Positions 37,467-45,486 of a stretch of DNA of 64,000 bases are shown piece by piece. Under the pieces are notes generated by a model, which ran no database searches, was not told the origin of the DNA, and saw only the letters and a list, made by a program, of their open reading frames with translations. Location: NCBI RefSeq assembly GCF_051903925.1, contig NZ_CP173678.1, positions 3,844,001 to 3,908,000 on the forward strand. Reading direction: 5' to 3'. A program made the translations under genes and the position numbers. Position 1 is the first letter of the stretch. Each line of letters opens with the position of its first letter. The DNA comes from G051903925 sp051903925 (GTDB lineage Bacteria; Pseudomonadota; Alphaproteobacteria; Zavarziniales; Zavarziniaceae).

Positions 37467-38465
37467 TCACGGATGGTGGTGCGCGAAGTCCTCGGCGCAG
37501 GGGACGGCGCCGGTGGCCTGGGCGATCTGGCCGAAGATCGCCGCGAAGAGGTCGTTGACCGTCAGGCCGGGCAAGGGGTGGATCCGCTCCAGCTCGTCCA
37601 GGATGGCGGGCGGGCAGTCCTCGATCGGCACGTTCCGGGCGTGGGCATAGCGCTGGACGATATTGCGGAAATGGCGGTCGACTGGCGGCGGCTCGCGGTG
37701 GATCGGATCGGCCATCGCCTCCTCCAGGCTGATGAACTCGACCCCCGCCTCCTGCAGCTTGTCGAGCACGGCGGACAGGGTCCGGGCCATCACCGGCGTG
37801 CCGTGCAGCAGCCAGACATGCGCCGGATCACGCCCGAACATCGTGCGTGCGGCGGCCGCCTGGACGCGGAGCTGCTTCAGGGCGGTCGCCACCAGCTGGT
37901 CGCGGATCCAGCGCTCCGCCTCCTGGTCGCCGACGGTGACGGCCCGGTGATAGGCAAAGGCGAACTGCGCGTCCCAGAACCAGACCGTGATCGGTGCGGC
38001 GGTATAGCCGTGCCGGCCCAGCCAGTTGAGCACCGCCTCCTGCTTCTCGGGACTGTCGCCCCACATGTCGAAGCAATGGCGGAAGTAACGGGTGGGCGCC
38101 ACGGCGGTCCAGCGGCCGATCAGCTCCTCGGTCTTCTCGATATCCTCGATATAGCGCTCGGGGCTCAGCCAGTTGAGGCTGGCATGGTGATGCGTGTGGT
38201 TCGCGGTGAAGTGCCCGGCCTCGGCCCAGGTCTCGAACACCCGCGCCAGGCCCGGCGCATCGTCCAGGGGTGCCGTGTTGGAAAAGGCGTAGACGCCCTT
38301 CACCCCGTGCGCGCTCAGGGCGCCGGTCATGACCTGCGCCACCTTGGGCGGGGTCCAGTCCCCCAGAGTCGGCATGCCCTTCCACTGGAACAGGTCGTCG
38401 ACCGTCACCGCCAGACGGATCGGGCCATTGGGCGAAAGGGCGGGCTCCCTGGAACCGGCTGTCAT
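37467..38465 (-). CDS. Polysaccharide deacetylase family protein
   Basis: A 332-residue NodB-type (CE4) deacetylase. LAVTVDDLFQWKGMP carries the DD metal/catalytic pair and FTANHTHHHASLN the His pair, followed by an unusually long C-terminal part (about 180-332) with HGTPVMARTLSAVLDKLQEAGVEFISLEEAM. There is no signal peptide, so a cytoplasmic amide or sugar substrate is more likely than cell wall. It lies 98 bp downstream of a TetR gene on the same strand, with an AT-rich palindrome between them. Confidence 0.85.
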   Translation of the reverse strand: MTAGSREPALSPNGPIRLAVTVDDLFQWKGMPTLGDWTPPKVAQVMTGALSAHGVKGVYAFSNTAPLDDAPGLARVFETWAEAGHFTANHTHHHASLNWLSPERYIEDIEKTEELIGRWTAVAPTRYFRHCFDMWGDSPEKQEAVLNWLGRHGYTAAPITVWFWDAQFAFAYHRAVTVGDQEAERWIRDQLVATALKQLRVQAAAARTMFGRDPAHVWLLHGTPVMARTLSAVLDKLQEAGVEFISLEEAMADPIHREPPPVDRHFRNIVQRYAHARNVPIEDCPPAILDELERIHPLPGLTVNDLFAAIFGQIAQATGAVPCAEDFAHHHP

Positions 38466-38525
38466 GCTGACCTCCCCAAGCGGCCGGCTCTGCGGCCGGC
38501 ATGTCGGGGCGATGGTGGCTGGTGA

Positions 38526-38555
38526 ATTATACGTATGTCAAAGATTTTTTGGACA
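38526..38555 (-). promoter_or_regulatory. Candidate promoter/operator for the deacetylase gene
   Basis: An unusually AT-rich island in this GC-rich region. TATAAT on the minus strand (38526-38531) is a good -10. Immediately upstream is an imperfect palindrome, TGTCAAA-N8-GGACA (38536-38555), of a size suited to a TetR-family dimer. A TetR gene ends just 8 bp upstream. No convincing -35 is visible, which fits an activator-dependent or weak promoter. Confidence 0.45.
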
Positions 38556-38563
38556 GTTGTACA

Positions 38564-39232
38564 TCAGCGATAGGCTTCTGCCGCGGCGGTCATCGCGCGG
38601 ACCAGGCGATCCTCGATCTCCGCCACGCTGCCGGGCATGCCCATGTCAAGCCCGACCGCCTCAGGCGACATCAATTCGGAACCGGTGATCGTCATGACAT
38701 AGGCCATCAGGACCAGGCTGATGACGTCGGCCCGGCTGGCCCGGGGTAGCGCGCGGTGCAGGACGGCCGTCTGCCGCCGCACGACGTCGCTCAGTTCCTC
38801 CGACAGGACGGCGCTGCCGAGGGGCGAGCCCCACATCTTGGTCTGCAGCTTGAAGAAGCGGCCAAAGGTCTGCGGGTCCTCCCGCGCCAGGCGCATCAGG
38901 GGGTGGATGATCGTCCGCACCACTTCGGCCACCGGGGCCGGATCGGGCGCGTATTTCAGGTCGAGCGCGTCGATCATCTCGCCCCGCAGGCGATTGATCG
39001 GCTCGACCAGGCGTTCCATCACGGCGCGGAACAGCCCCTCCATGCTGCCGAAATGGTACGAGAGCAGGTTGACGTTGGCATTGGCCGCGCGGGCGATCTC
39101 CCGCGCCGAAGGCCCCCAGAATCCCTTCTCCGCGAACAGCGCCTCGCCCGCGTCCAGGAAGCGCTGCCGCACGCCCGGTTCGTGTTTCGCTGCCCCGCGT
39201 GCACCCTGTGCCGTCCCGCCTCCATCGCCCAA
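38564..39232 (-). CDS. TetR/AcrR family transcriptional regulator
   Basis: A regulator of up to 222 residues. The N-terminal HTH (about 20-67) reads RFLDAGEALFAEKGFWGPSAREIARAANANVNLLSYHFGSMEGLFRAV, the classic TetR DNA-binding unit. The C-terminal domain (about 90-222) is a TetR_C-like helical ligand pocket with MRLAREDPQTFGRFFKLQ. The start is uncertain: TTG 39232 gives a Gly-rich leader, and a GTG 20 codons in would leave too little before the HTH. It probably controls the deacetylase gene just downstream through the palindrome between them. Confidence 0.85.
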   Translation of the reverse strand: MGDGGGTAQGARGAAKHEPGVRQRFLDAGEALFAEKGFWGPSAREIARAANANVNLLSYHFGSMEGLFRAVMERLVEPINRLRGEMIDALDLKYAPDPAPVAEVVRTIIHPLMRLAREDPQTFGRFFKLQTKMWGSPLGSAVLSEELSDVVRRQTAVLHRALPRASRADVISLVLMAYVMTITGSELMSPEAVGLDMGMPGSVAEIEDRLVRAMTAAAEAYR

Positions 39233-39310
39233 GCCAGCACCCGCCCCGCAGCCATCGTCCCGGTCGCAGCCTAGTCCAGTTGCGCCCCCCGGTCCCGGCG
39301 GTTGTGGACC

Positions 39311-40429
39311 TCAGGCCCCCTCGCCGCCCCGTGGCCGCGTCAGCCACCCGACCACGGCGATGACGGGCAGGACCACGGCCAGGGTCCCGGCGGCCCGGCG
39401 CAGCGTCTCCTCGCGCAGGACGGGCGCCGTGCCGCGCGCCTCCAACTCGGCCTTCGCCGTCGGCACCAGGGGCGGCGGATCGTCCTCGCCCGCGACGTGG
39501 TCGGCCATGTAGGCACCGCGCGCGCCCATCGGGCGGACCGGACCGGTGGTGGTGTCGTGCGCCGTCTGGTGCTCCATCTCGGCATTCAGTTCGGCCCCGA
39601 CGATCAGTACGTTGACCGAGATCCACAGCCAGGTCAGGAAGCCGATCAACGCCCCCAGCGAGCCATAGGTCGCGTTGTAGGAGCCGAAATTGGCGACGTA
39701 CCAGGAGAAGGCCAGGGACACGACCAGGATCACCCCGATCGCCAGGACGCAGCCGGGCGTCACCCAGCGCCAGCGCGCCCGCTCCCGGCTGGGCCCCCAG
39801 CGATAGAGGGCGGCCGTGCCCAGGGACGCGACAAGCAGCAGGGCGGCATAGCTGCCCCCGGCGATCAGCCACTCGGTGCCCTCGGCCAGCCCGACCAGGG
39901 CAAGCGCCCGCGGCATCACCACCACGACCACGATCAGGCACAGGACGGCGAAGATGGCGCCCAGGGTGAAGCCCAGGGACACCAGCGTCACCTTCACGAA
40001 GCCGCGCTTTTCCCGTTCCTCATAGGCAACGTTCATCGCCTCGAACAACGCCTTCATGCCCGCATTGGCACTCCACAGGGCCAGCACCAGCGACACGCCG
40101 AAGGCAAGGCCGAGCGCGGCCTGCTCCTGGCTGGCCAAGCGGGTCATCTGCTCCTGCAGGATCTCCATGCCGCCGCCCGGCACCAGGCCCTGGAGCAGGC
40201 CCAGATGCTCCTGGATCGTCGCGCGGTCCAGGAACAGGCCATAGATCGACACCAGGGCCGTCATGCCCGGGACCATGGCCAGAAGCAGGTAATAGGTGAC
40301 GCCCGCCGCGATCAGCATCACGCGGTCCTCCCCCACCTCCTGCCAGACCCGCCACAGGATCTCCTTCCAGCCGCGGGCCGGAAACTGGAGCGGGCCTGTC
40401 GCCTGGTGACCCAGCGCGTCGACACTCAT
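39311..40429 (-). CDS. YihY/BrkB family membrane protein
   Basis: A 372-residue polytopic protein of the YihY/virulence factor BrkB family, with six membrane segments. VGEDRVMLIAAGVTYYLLLAMVPGMTALVS is the conserved first helix, and YGSLGALIGFLTWLWISVNVLIVGAELNAEME is the last. A hydrophilic tail (about 290-340) and a final C-terminal helix (WLTRPRG after VLPVIAVVG) are extra. The family is not RNase BN despite old annotations; its true function is unknown. ATG 40429 has GGAGGGATGGA just upstream. It diverges from the ketosynthase-fusion gene. Confidence 0.88.
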   Translation of the reverse strand: MSVDALGHQATGPLQFPARGWKEILWRVWQEVGEDRVMLIAAGVTYYLLLAMVPGMTALVSIYGLFLDRATIQEHLGLLQGLVPGGGMEILQEQMTRLASQEQAALGLAFGVSLVLALWSANAGMKALFEAMNVAYEEREKRGFVKVTLVSLGFTLGAIFAVLCLIVVVVVMPRALALVGLAEGTEWLIAGGSYAALLLVASLGTAALYRWGPSRERARWRWVTPGCVLAIGVILVVSLAFSWYVANFGSYNATYGSLGALIGFLTWLWISVNVLIVGAELNAEMEHQTAHDTTTGPVRPMGARGAYMADHVAGEDDPPPLVPTAKAELEARGTAPVLREETLRRAAGTLAVVLPVIAVVGWLTRPRGGEGA

Positions 40430-40449
40430 TCCATCCCTCCGCCAGTTCC

Positions 40450-40468
40450 TTCGCCGTGCACGGGCGAA
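40450..40468. promoter_or_regulatory. Near-palindrome in the yihY / ketosynthase divergent gap
   Basis: TTCGCC and GGCGAA arms around a GTGCACG centre, with one unpaired G. It lies 21 bp upstream of the yihY-family ATG and about 90 bp upstream of the ketosynthase gene. It could be an operator serving either gene. No -10/-35 pair is clear in the 126-bp gap. Confidence 0.25.
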
Positions 40469-40555
40469 CCCTGGGCGGCGCAGGATGTTCCGGGCCACGC
40501 GCCGCACGGGGTAATGCCTTGGCCGCAAAGCCGCCACGATTGCGAGGCACGACTA

Positions 40556-42481
40556 GTGCGATCCCGCCGCCTGGGGCGGTGCAGAAGGACGACGTCCCTG
40601 GTTCGCCCGCAATCCCCGACGCTGAGCCGGCCGGTCTACATCAACGCGGTGGGCAGGCACCTGCCGGGACCGACGATCGGCAACGAGGACATTCCAGCCT
40701 ATCTGGGCCCGATGGACCGCAGGCAGCGCCGCATCGGGCGGGAGGCGCTCCGCCAGAACGGCATTCGCGGGCGGCACTACGCGCTGGACCGCGACGGCAC
40801 GCCCAATGCCACCAATGCGGGCCTGGCGGCCGCCGCCATCCGCGACGCGCTGGACCGCGCCGAACTGGACCCGGCGCAGGTCCGCTTCCTGGCCTGCGCC
40901 ACGTCGCAGGGCGACCTGCTGGCGCCGGGTTTCGCCTCCATGGTCCATGGCGAGCTGGCGACCGGCAACCGCCCCCTTCCGCCCGTGGAGATCGCCAGTT
41001 TCCATTCCTTCTGCGCCAGCGGAATGATGGCGCTGCGGGCCGGCGTCAACGCGGTTGCGGCGGGCGCCGTGCCCAATGCCGTGGTCTGCGCATCCGAACT
41101 GATCAGCCGCTACCTGCGGCACGGCTATGCCAATTCGGGGCCCGCCGGGATCGATGCCGAGTTCCTGCGCTGGATGCTGTCGGACGGTGCGGGTGCCGTG
41201 GTGCTGGAGGACAGGCCCAATGCCGCGGGCCTGTCTTTGCGGGTGGAGTTCGTCGACCTGGTCTCCTATGCCGACCGGCTGCCGACCTGCATGTATGCCG
41301 GCTCGAACCAGGGGCCGGACCGCACGATGGTGCGGCCCTGGGGCTCCTATCCTTCGCTTGGCGAGGCGGTGTCGGACGGCGCCCTGATCCTGAAGCAGGA
41401 CCTGGAGCTTTTGGAGAACATCGTGCCCCTGGGGGTGGCGCGCTATTTCGAGCTGGTCGACCGCGGCCTGATCCCCGCGGGCGGCGTCGACTGGACGCTC
41501 TACCACTACTCGTCCGACGCGTTCCGCGCCCGCATCTGCGAGGCCGCGGCACAAGCCGGCGCGCCGGTGGACGAGGCGCGGATGTTCACCAACCTGAACA
41601 CGAAGGGCAACACCGGCTCCGCCTCGATCTTCATCATGCTGGAGGAGCTGTTCAATGAAGGCCGCTTGGAGCCGGGCCAGACGATCCTGTGCATGGTCCC
41701 CGAATCGGGCCGCTTCATCATCGGCTACATGCTGCTGACCGTCGTAGGCCAGACCCGCGGCGCGCCGTCGCCCCCAGCCGATGTCGAACCGATCTTCGTT
41801 CCGTCGGGCGGCAGTGCGCTGAAGCAGCAACTGGTGCGCGGCCTGACCCAGGTCTGGACCGAGTTCGAGACCGCGCTGAACACGGTGCCGGTGATCGACC
41901 GCCTGAACCGCCGCCGCTTCCGGATCGAGGACTATCGCCGCCTGCTCATGAACCTGCGCCAGCAGGTGGCGGAAGGGGCGCGCTGGATCGCCCGCGCCGC
42001 CTCCAACATCCCGCTCGACAAGTTCGAGCTGCGCTCGACCTTCCTGGGCCATGCGCATGAAGAGCATCGCGATTTCCGCCTGGTGGAGCAGGACTTCGTG
42101 GCCGCCGGCGGCAGGCTGGAGGAGATCCGCGCAGGTGCGAAGAACATCGGCTCCGAAGCGCTGTCCGCCTGGATGTTCCAGCGGGCGAGCCAGCCCGACC
42201 CGGTGGACCTGCTGGGCGCCATGTTCATCATCGAAGGGCTGGGCAACCGGCTGGCCGCCCGCTGGGGCCGCATGATCCAGGAGCAGCTGAACCTGCCGGG
42301 CGATGCGGTCCACTTCCTCACCTATCACGGTGCCAATGACGACACCCACGTTGAGAAGATGTGGTCGGCCTTCGATCACGAGGGGCTGCTGACGGAGGAG
42401 AGTGTCGCCGCGATCCTGAAGACGGCCCGCGTCACGGCCCGGCTCTACCGCCTTCAGCTTGAGGAACTGGACAACGTCTGA
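40556..42481 (+). CDS. KAS III-type ketosynthase fused to a heme-oxygenase-like (diiron) domain
   Basis: A 641-residue fusion. Residues 22-395 are a thiolase-fold ketosynthase: VYINAVGRHLPGPTIGNEDIPAYLG opens it, and the KAS III triad is Cys153 (SFCASG), His317 (LYHYSSD) and Asn352 (KGNTGSAS). The opening resembles DarB/StlD-type ketosynthases. After a linker, residues about 440-641 are all-helical with GHAHEEH (499-504), Glu560 (FIIEGLGNR) and His591-x3-Asp595-x2-His598. That last spacing is what I recall for the ligand helix of diiron heme-oxygenase-like oxidases. GTG 40556 has GAGG nine bases upstream. The stop overlaps the next ATG (TGATG). Substrate and product are unknown; acyl condensation plus oxidation is inference. 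Confidence 0.8.
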   Translation: MRSRRLGRCRRTTSLVRPQSPTLSRPVYINAVGRHLPGPTIGNEDIPAYLGPMDRRQRRIGREALRQNGIRGRHYALDRDGTPNATNAGLAAAAIRDALDRAELDPAQVRFLACATSQGDLLAPGFASMVHGELATGNRPLPPVEIASFHSFCASGMMALRAGVNAVAAGAVPNAVVCASELISRYLRHGYANSGPAGIDAEFLRWMLSDGAGAVVLEDRPNAAGLSLRVEFVDLVSYADRLPTCMYAGSNQGPDRTMVRPWGSYPSLGEAVSDGALILKQDLELLENIVPLGVARYFELVDRGLIPAGGVDWTLYHYSSDAFRARICEAAAQAGAPVDEARMFTNLNTKGNTGSASIFIMLEELFNEGRLEPGQTILCMVPESGRFIIGYMLLTVVGQTRGAPSPPADVEPIFVPSGGSALKQQLVRGLTQVWTEFETALNTVPVIDRLNRRRFRIEDYRRLLMNLRQQVAEGARWIARAASNIPLDKFELRSTFLGHAHEEHRDFRLVEQDFVAAGGRLEEIRAGAKNIGSEALSAWMFQRASQPDPVDLLGAMFIIEGLGNRLAARWGRMIQEQLNLPGDAVHFLTYHGANDDTHVEKMWSAFDHEGLLTEESVAAILKTARVTARLYRLQLEELDNV

Positions 42482-43425
42482 TGGAGCGGTTCTCGCCCAC
42501 CCTGACGGCGGACCCGCCAGAGGCGGCCTTTCCCCCCGACCTGGATCCCGCCCGCCTGGACATGCGCGATCCGGATCCTTGGCTGGCGCTTTATCTCGAC
42601 ACCTCGATCCCAATCGATCCCCAGGCCAAGGCGGCGCTGATCCGCTGCATGCGCTCGCGCTCGCGCAAGTCGCTGCTGCCGTTCCTGCGGCCCCTGGCGC
42701 GGACGTTCATCGTGCTGAACACCGTCGTGCGCACGCTGCTGATGGACCGCTGGCATTCGTCGAAGGTCCTGCATCGGCTGATCGTCTGGGGCCTCGGCCG
42801 CTTCGTCTCGCCCGATGCCAACTTCCTGGTCGTGCGCCATTTCCACCTGGGCACGGAGCTGCTGCAGTTCGTGAAGGACAACGTGCCGGGGGCCGAGGCG
42901 GTGGAGACGACGCCACTGCGGCCGCGTACTCTGGACGACCTGCGCGACGATGTCTTCCTGGTCCATGACCTGAACCTGTTCAACTTCGTGATCCAGCTGG
43001 GCGCCCTGCTGCGGCGGGAGGGGCGGGACATCGTTCCCCCGGAGCGGGTCAACTACGCAGCGATCACCGACGGCCCGCAGGACATCGCGCCGATGCCGGA
43101 CGGCCGCCTCAACGTCATCGACGTGCAGAGCGGGATAGAGGCCTATACCCCGCTCTACCAGCTGTTCCTGACGGATGCCGACTTCTGGCGCGCCGCCAAT
43201 TCGCTCCAGCTGGACGAGACGATTGGCATCTACATCGCCAAGATCCTGGGCTCGCCCTATCACCTGTTCTTCGCCAACAACAAGCACCCGATCGTGCCGC
43301 AATCGACGCTGCGCGCCGGCTTCCGCCTGATGCTGCACGGCCTCGCCGTGGAGCAGCTGCACTACCACCTGCGCCAGCGCAAGCGCGCCGCCCTGGCGCA
43401 TGAGGCTGCACCCGCCGTGATCTGA
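42481..43425 (+). CDS. Conserved-looking protein of unknown function, coupled to the ketosynthase fusion
   Basis: A 314-residue protein I cannot assign to a named family with confidence. It is mostly helical by eye, with no signal peptide. PLARTFIVLNTVVRTLLMD is amphipathic rather than a clear membrane helix. FLVVRHFHLGTELLQFVKDN and DDVFLVHDLNLFNFVIQLG look conserved and His/Asp-rich, and LHGLAVEQLHYHLRQRKR ends the protein. The reading frame shows normal codon use for the window. Its start overlaps the fusion-gene stop by one base, so the two are coupled and probably act in one pathway. It could bind the acyl product or metal, but nothing proves it. Confidence 0.75.
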   Translation: MERFSPTLTADPPEAAFPPDLDPARLDMRDPDPWLALYLDTSIPIDPQAKAALIRCMRSRSRKSLLPFLRPLARTFIVLNTVVRTLLMDRWHSSKVLHRLIVWGLGRFVSPDANFLVVRHFHLGTELLQFVKDNVPGAEAVETTPLRPRTLDDLRDDVFLVHDLNLFNFVIQLGALLRREGRDIVPPERVNYAAITDGPQDIAPMPDGRLNVIDVQSGIEAYTPLYQLFLTDADFWRAANSLQLDETIGIYIAKILGSPYHLFFANNKHPIVPQSTLRAGFRLMLHGLAVEQLHYHLRQRKRAALAHEAAPAVI

Positions 43426-43485
43426 CCTGGAACCACCTGGTGCCGGCTGGGTTGGCCGACAACGCGCCCACCAGCATCCGGCCCG

Positions 43486-44937
43486 ATGGTTCCAGCAGAC
43501 GACGCCCTCCGCCACGACAGGATCATCGCAACCGACGTGCCGGCGCGGCTCGACCGCCTGCCCTGGTCGCGCTTCCACTGGCTGGTGGTGGTGGCCCTGG
43601 GGATCACATGGATCCTGGATGGGCTTGAGGTAACGCTGGCGGGCTCCGTCGCCGGCGCCTTGCGCGAAAGCCCCGTCCTTGCCTTCAGCGCGAGCGACGT
43701 GGGCCTGGCCAACAGCGCCTACCTCGCCGGCGCCGTGATCGGTGCGCTGTTCTTCGGCTGGCTGACCGACCGGCTGGGGCGCAAGACGCTGTTCTCGATC
43801 ACCCTGCTGGTCTATCTGGCAGGGACCGCGGCCACGGCCTTCTCTTGGGATCTGTGGAGTTTCGCGCTGTTCCGCTTCGTGACCGGGGCCGGCATCGGCG
43901 GCGAGTACAGCGCCATCAACTCGGCAATCCAGGAGCTGATCCCCGCACGCCGGCGCGGCCAGACCGACCTCGCCATCAATGGCAGCTTCTGGTTCGGCGC
44001 GGCCGCCGCCGGCCTTGGCGCCATCGTCCTGCTCGACCCCGCCGTGATCGACCCCGAATATGGCTGGCGTCTGGCCTTCTTCATCGGGGCGGCGCTGGGG
44101 CTGGTGATCCTGGTCCTGCGGCGCTTCCTGCCGGAAAGCCCGCGCTGGCTGATCATCCATGGCCGGCCAGAGGAGGCGGAGCGCATCGTCCGCACGATCG
44201 AAGCCGACGTGGAGCGCCGGGGCCACGTCCTGGCGCCCGTCACGACCCAGGCCCGCCTGCGCACGCGCCGCGCGACGCCCCTGGGCGCCGTGGTGCGGAC
44301 CCTGGTGCGCGACTATCCCCGGCGCACCGTCCTGGGCCTCAGCCTGATGAGCGCGCAGGCCTTCCTCTACAACGCGATCTTCTTCACCTACGCAATGATG
44401 CTGACCGACTTCTATGGCGTGTCCAGCGCAGCGGTCGGCTGGTACGTCCTGCCCTTTGCCCTGGGCAATGTCGCCGGGCCACTGCTGCTGGGGCGCCTGT
44501 TCGACACGGTCGGCCGGCGGCCGATGATCGTCGGCACCTACATGATCTCGGCCGTCCTGCTGGCGGTGACCGGCTTCCTGTTCCATGCCGGCCTGCTGGA
44601 CGCGACCACGCAGACCCTGTGCTGGACGATCACCTTCTTCTTCGCCTCCGCTGCCGCATCATCGGCCTATCTCACGGTGGCGGAGGTCTTTCCACTGGAG
44701 GTGCGGGCGCTGGCGATCGCCGCCTTCTACGCCTTCGGCACCGGGATCGGCGGGGTGGTGGCGCCCTGGCTGTTCGGCGTGCTGATCGAGAGCGGCTCAC
44801 GCGATCAGGTACTGATCGGCTACCTCCTGGGTGCCGGCCTGATGGCGCTGGCCGCCCTCGTCGCGCTTGTGCTGGGTGTCCGCAGCGAGGGCCAGCCGCT
44901 GGAGGCGGTCGCCCGCCCCCTCTCCTGGCACGACTGA
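43486..44937 (+). CDS. MFS transporter
   Basis: A 483-residue major facilitator with 12 membrane segments. The loop 2-3 signature is GWLTDRLGRKTLF, and the second-half equivalent is GRLFDTVGRRPMI. ITWILDGLEVTLAGSVAGAL in helix 1 with an acidic pair resembles sugar/aromatic-acid:H+ symporters, and RFLPESPRWLIIHGRPEEAERI after helix 6 is typical of the sugar-porter/AAHS groups. It starts 60 bp after the unknown gene, on the same strand, so it may export or import the compound handled by the upstream pair. The 3' end converges on the cupin gene with a 3-bp gap. Confidence 0.88.
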   Translation: MVPADDALRHDRIIATDVPARLDRLPWSRFHWLVVVALGITWILDGLEVTLAGSVAGALRESPVLAFSASDVGLANSAYLAGAVIGALFFGWLTDRLGRKTLFSITLLVYLAGTAATAFSWDLWSFALFRFVTGAGIGGEYSAINSAIQELIPARRRGQTDLAINGSFWFGAAAAGLGAIVLLDPAVIDPEYGWRLAFFIGAALGLVILVLRRFLPESPRWLIIHGRPEEAERIVRTIEADVERRGHVLAPVTTQARLRTRRATPLGAVVRTLVRDYPRRTVLGLSLMSAQAFLYNAIFFTYAMMLTDFYGVSSAAVGWYVLPFALGNVAGPLLLGRLFDTVGRRPMIVGTYMISAVLLAVTGFLFHAGLLDATTQTLCWTITFFFASAAASSAYLTVAEVFPLEVRALAIAAFYAFGTGIGGVVAPWLFGVLIESGSRDQVLIGYLLGAGLMALAALVALVLGVRSEGQPLEAVARPLSWHD

Positions 44938-44940
44938 GAG

Positions 44941-45474
44941 CTACAGCGCCTTGGCGTCGACCAGGATGCCCATGCACAGGGCAGGCTCGGTGCCGCGGTT
45001 GACCCAGGCATGATTGGTGCCGCGCTGGACCACCACGTCATAGGGGTTCAGCGTCACCTCCCCCTCCTCCAGCAGCAGCGTCACCTGACCCTTCAGCAGG
45101 ATCACGAAGTCGATCGTGCGGGTCTTGTGCATGCCGGGATGGCGGGCCGTATCGACCCGCGCATCGGCTGAGCCGATGGCCTCGAACCCCGCGGCCGTCG
45201 CGGCATCCAGGGCGGCGCGGTCCATCGCCGGATCCTCCGGATGGACGACGAAGTAGAGCGCGCGGACCCCATTCGTCTCCGGCTGCAGCTTCAGGGGCTT
45301 CAGGCCGCCATCGGCGTCCGTTGCATTGTCCTCCGGCAGGGTGCCGGTCGCCCAGATATGGGCCAGGGCCGCATCCTGCACGCCGACCGTGCCCGGCGGC
45401 GGCCCGGCCTGTGCCACCACCGACTTCCCCGCAGCATTGTGGCCGGTGACGATCCGGCGAATGGTCTCGAACAT
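44941..45474 (-). CDS. Cupin domain protein
   Basis: A 177-residue single-cupin protein. The C-terminal part, HPGMHKTRTIDFVILLKGQVTLLLEEGEVTLNPYDVVVQRGTNHAWVNRG, has the two cupin motifs with His and Glu metal ligands. The N-terminal 80 residues form a separate small domain. Many such cupins in catabolic operons are dioxygenases or isomerases, or simply binding proteins. It follows the CoA transferase by 12 bp on the same strand. Confidence 0.87.
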   Translation of the reverse strand: MFETIRRIVTGHNAAGKSVVAQAGPPPGTVGVQDAALAHIWATGTLPEDNATDADGGLKPLKLQPETNGVRALYFVVHPEDPAMDRAALDAATAAGFEAIGSADARVDTARHPGMHKTRTIDFVILLKGQVTLLLEEGEVTLNPYDVVVQRGTNHAWVNRGTEPALCMGILVDAKAL

Positions 45475-45486
45475 GGTCAGCCCTCT

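Noticed and set aside
39311..40429. Naming the YihY-family protein ribonuclease BN
   Set aside because: This is an old misannotation. The family is an integral membrane protein with no nuclease motif.
39302..40555. Upstream in-frame extension of the ketosynthase fusion
   Set aside because: It lies antisense to the YihY-family gene, is rich in Gln/His/Arg and has no domain. The GTG at 40556 has a ribosome site.
44672..44977. Short minus-strand frames at the MFS/cupin junction
   Set aside because: Shadows of the MFS gene with Arg/Pro-rich products and no ribosome site.
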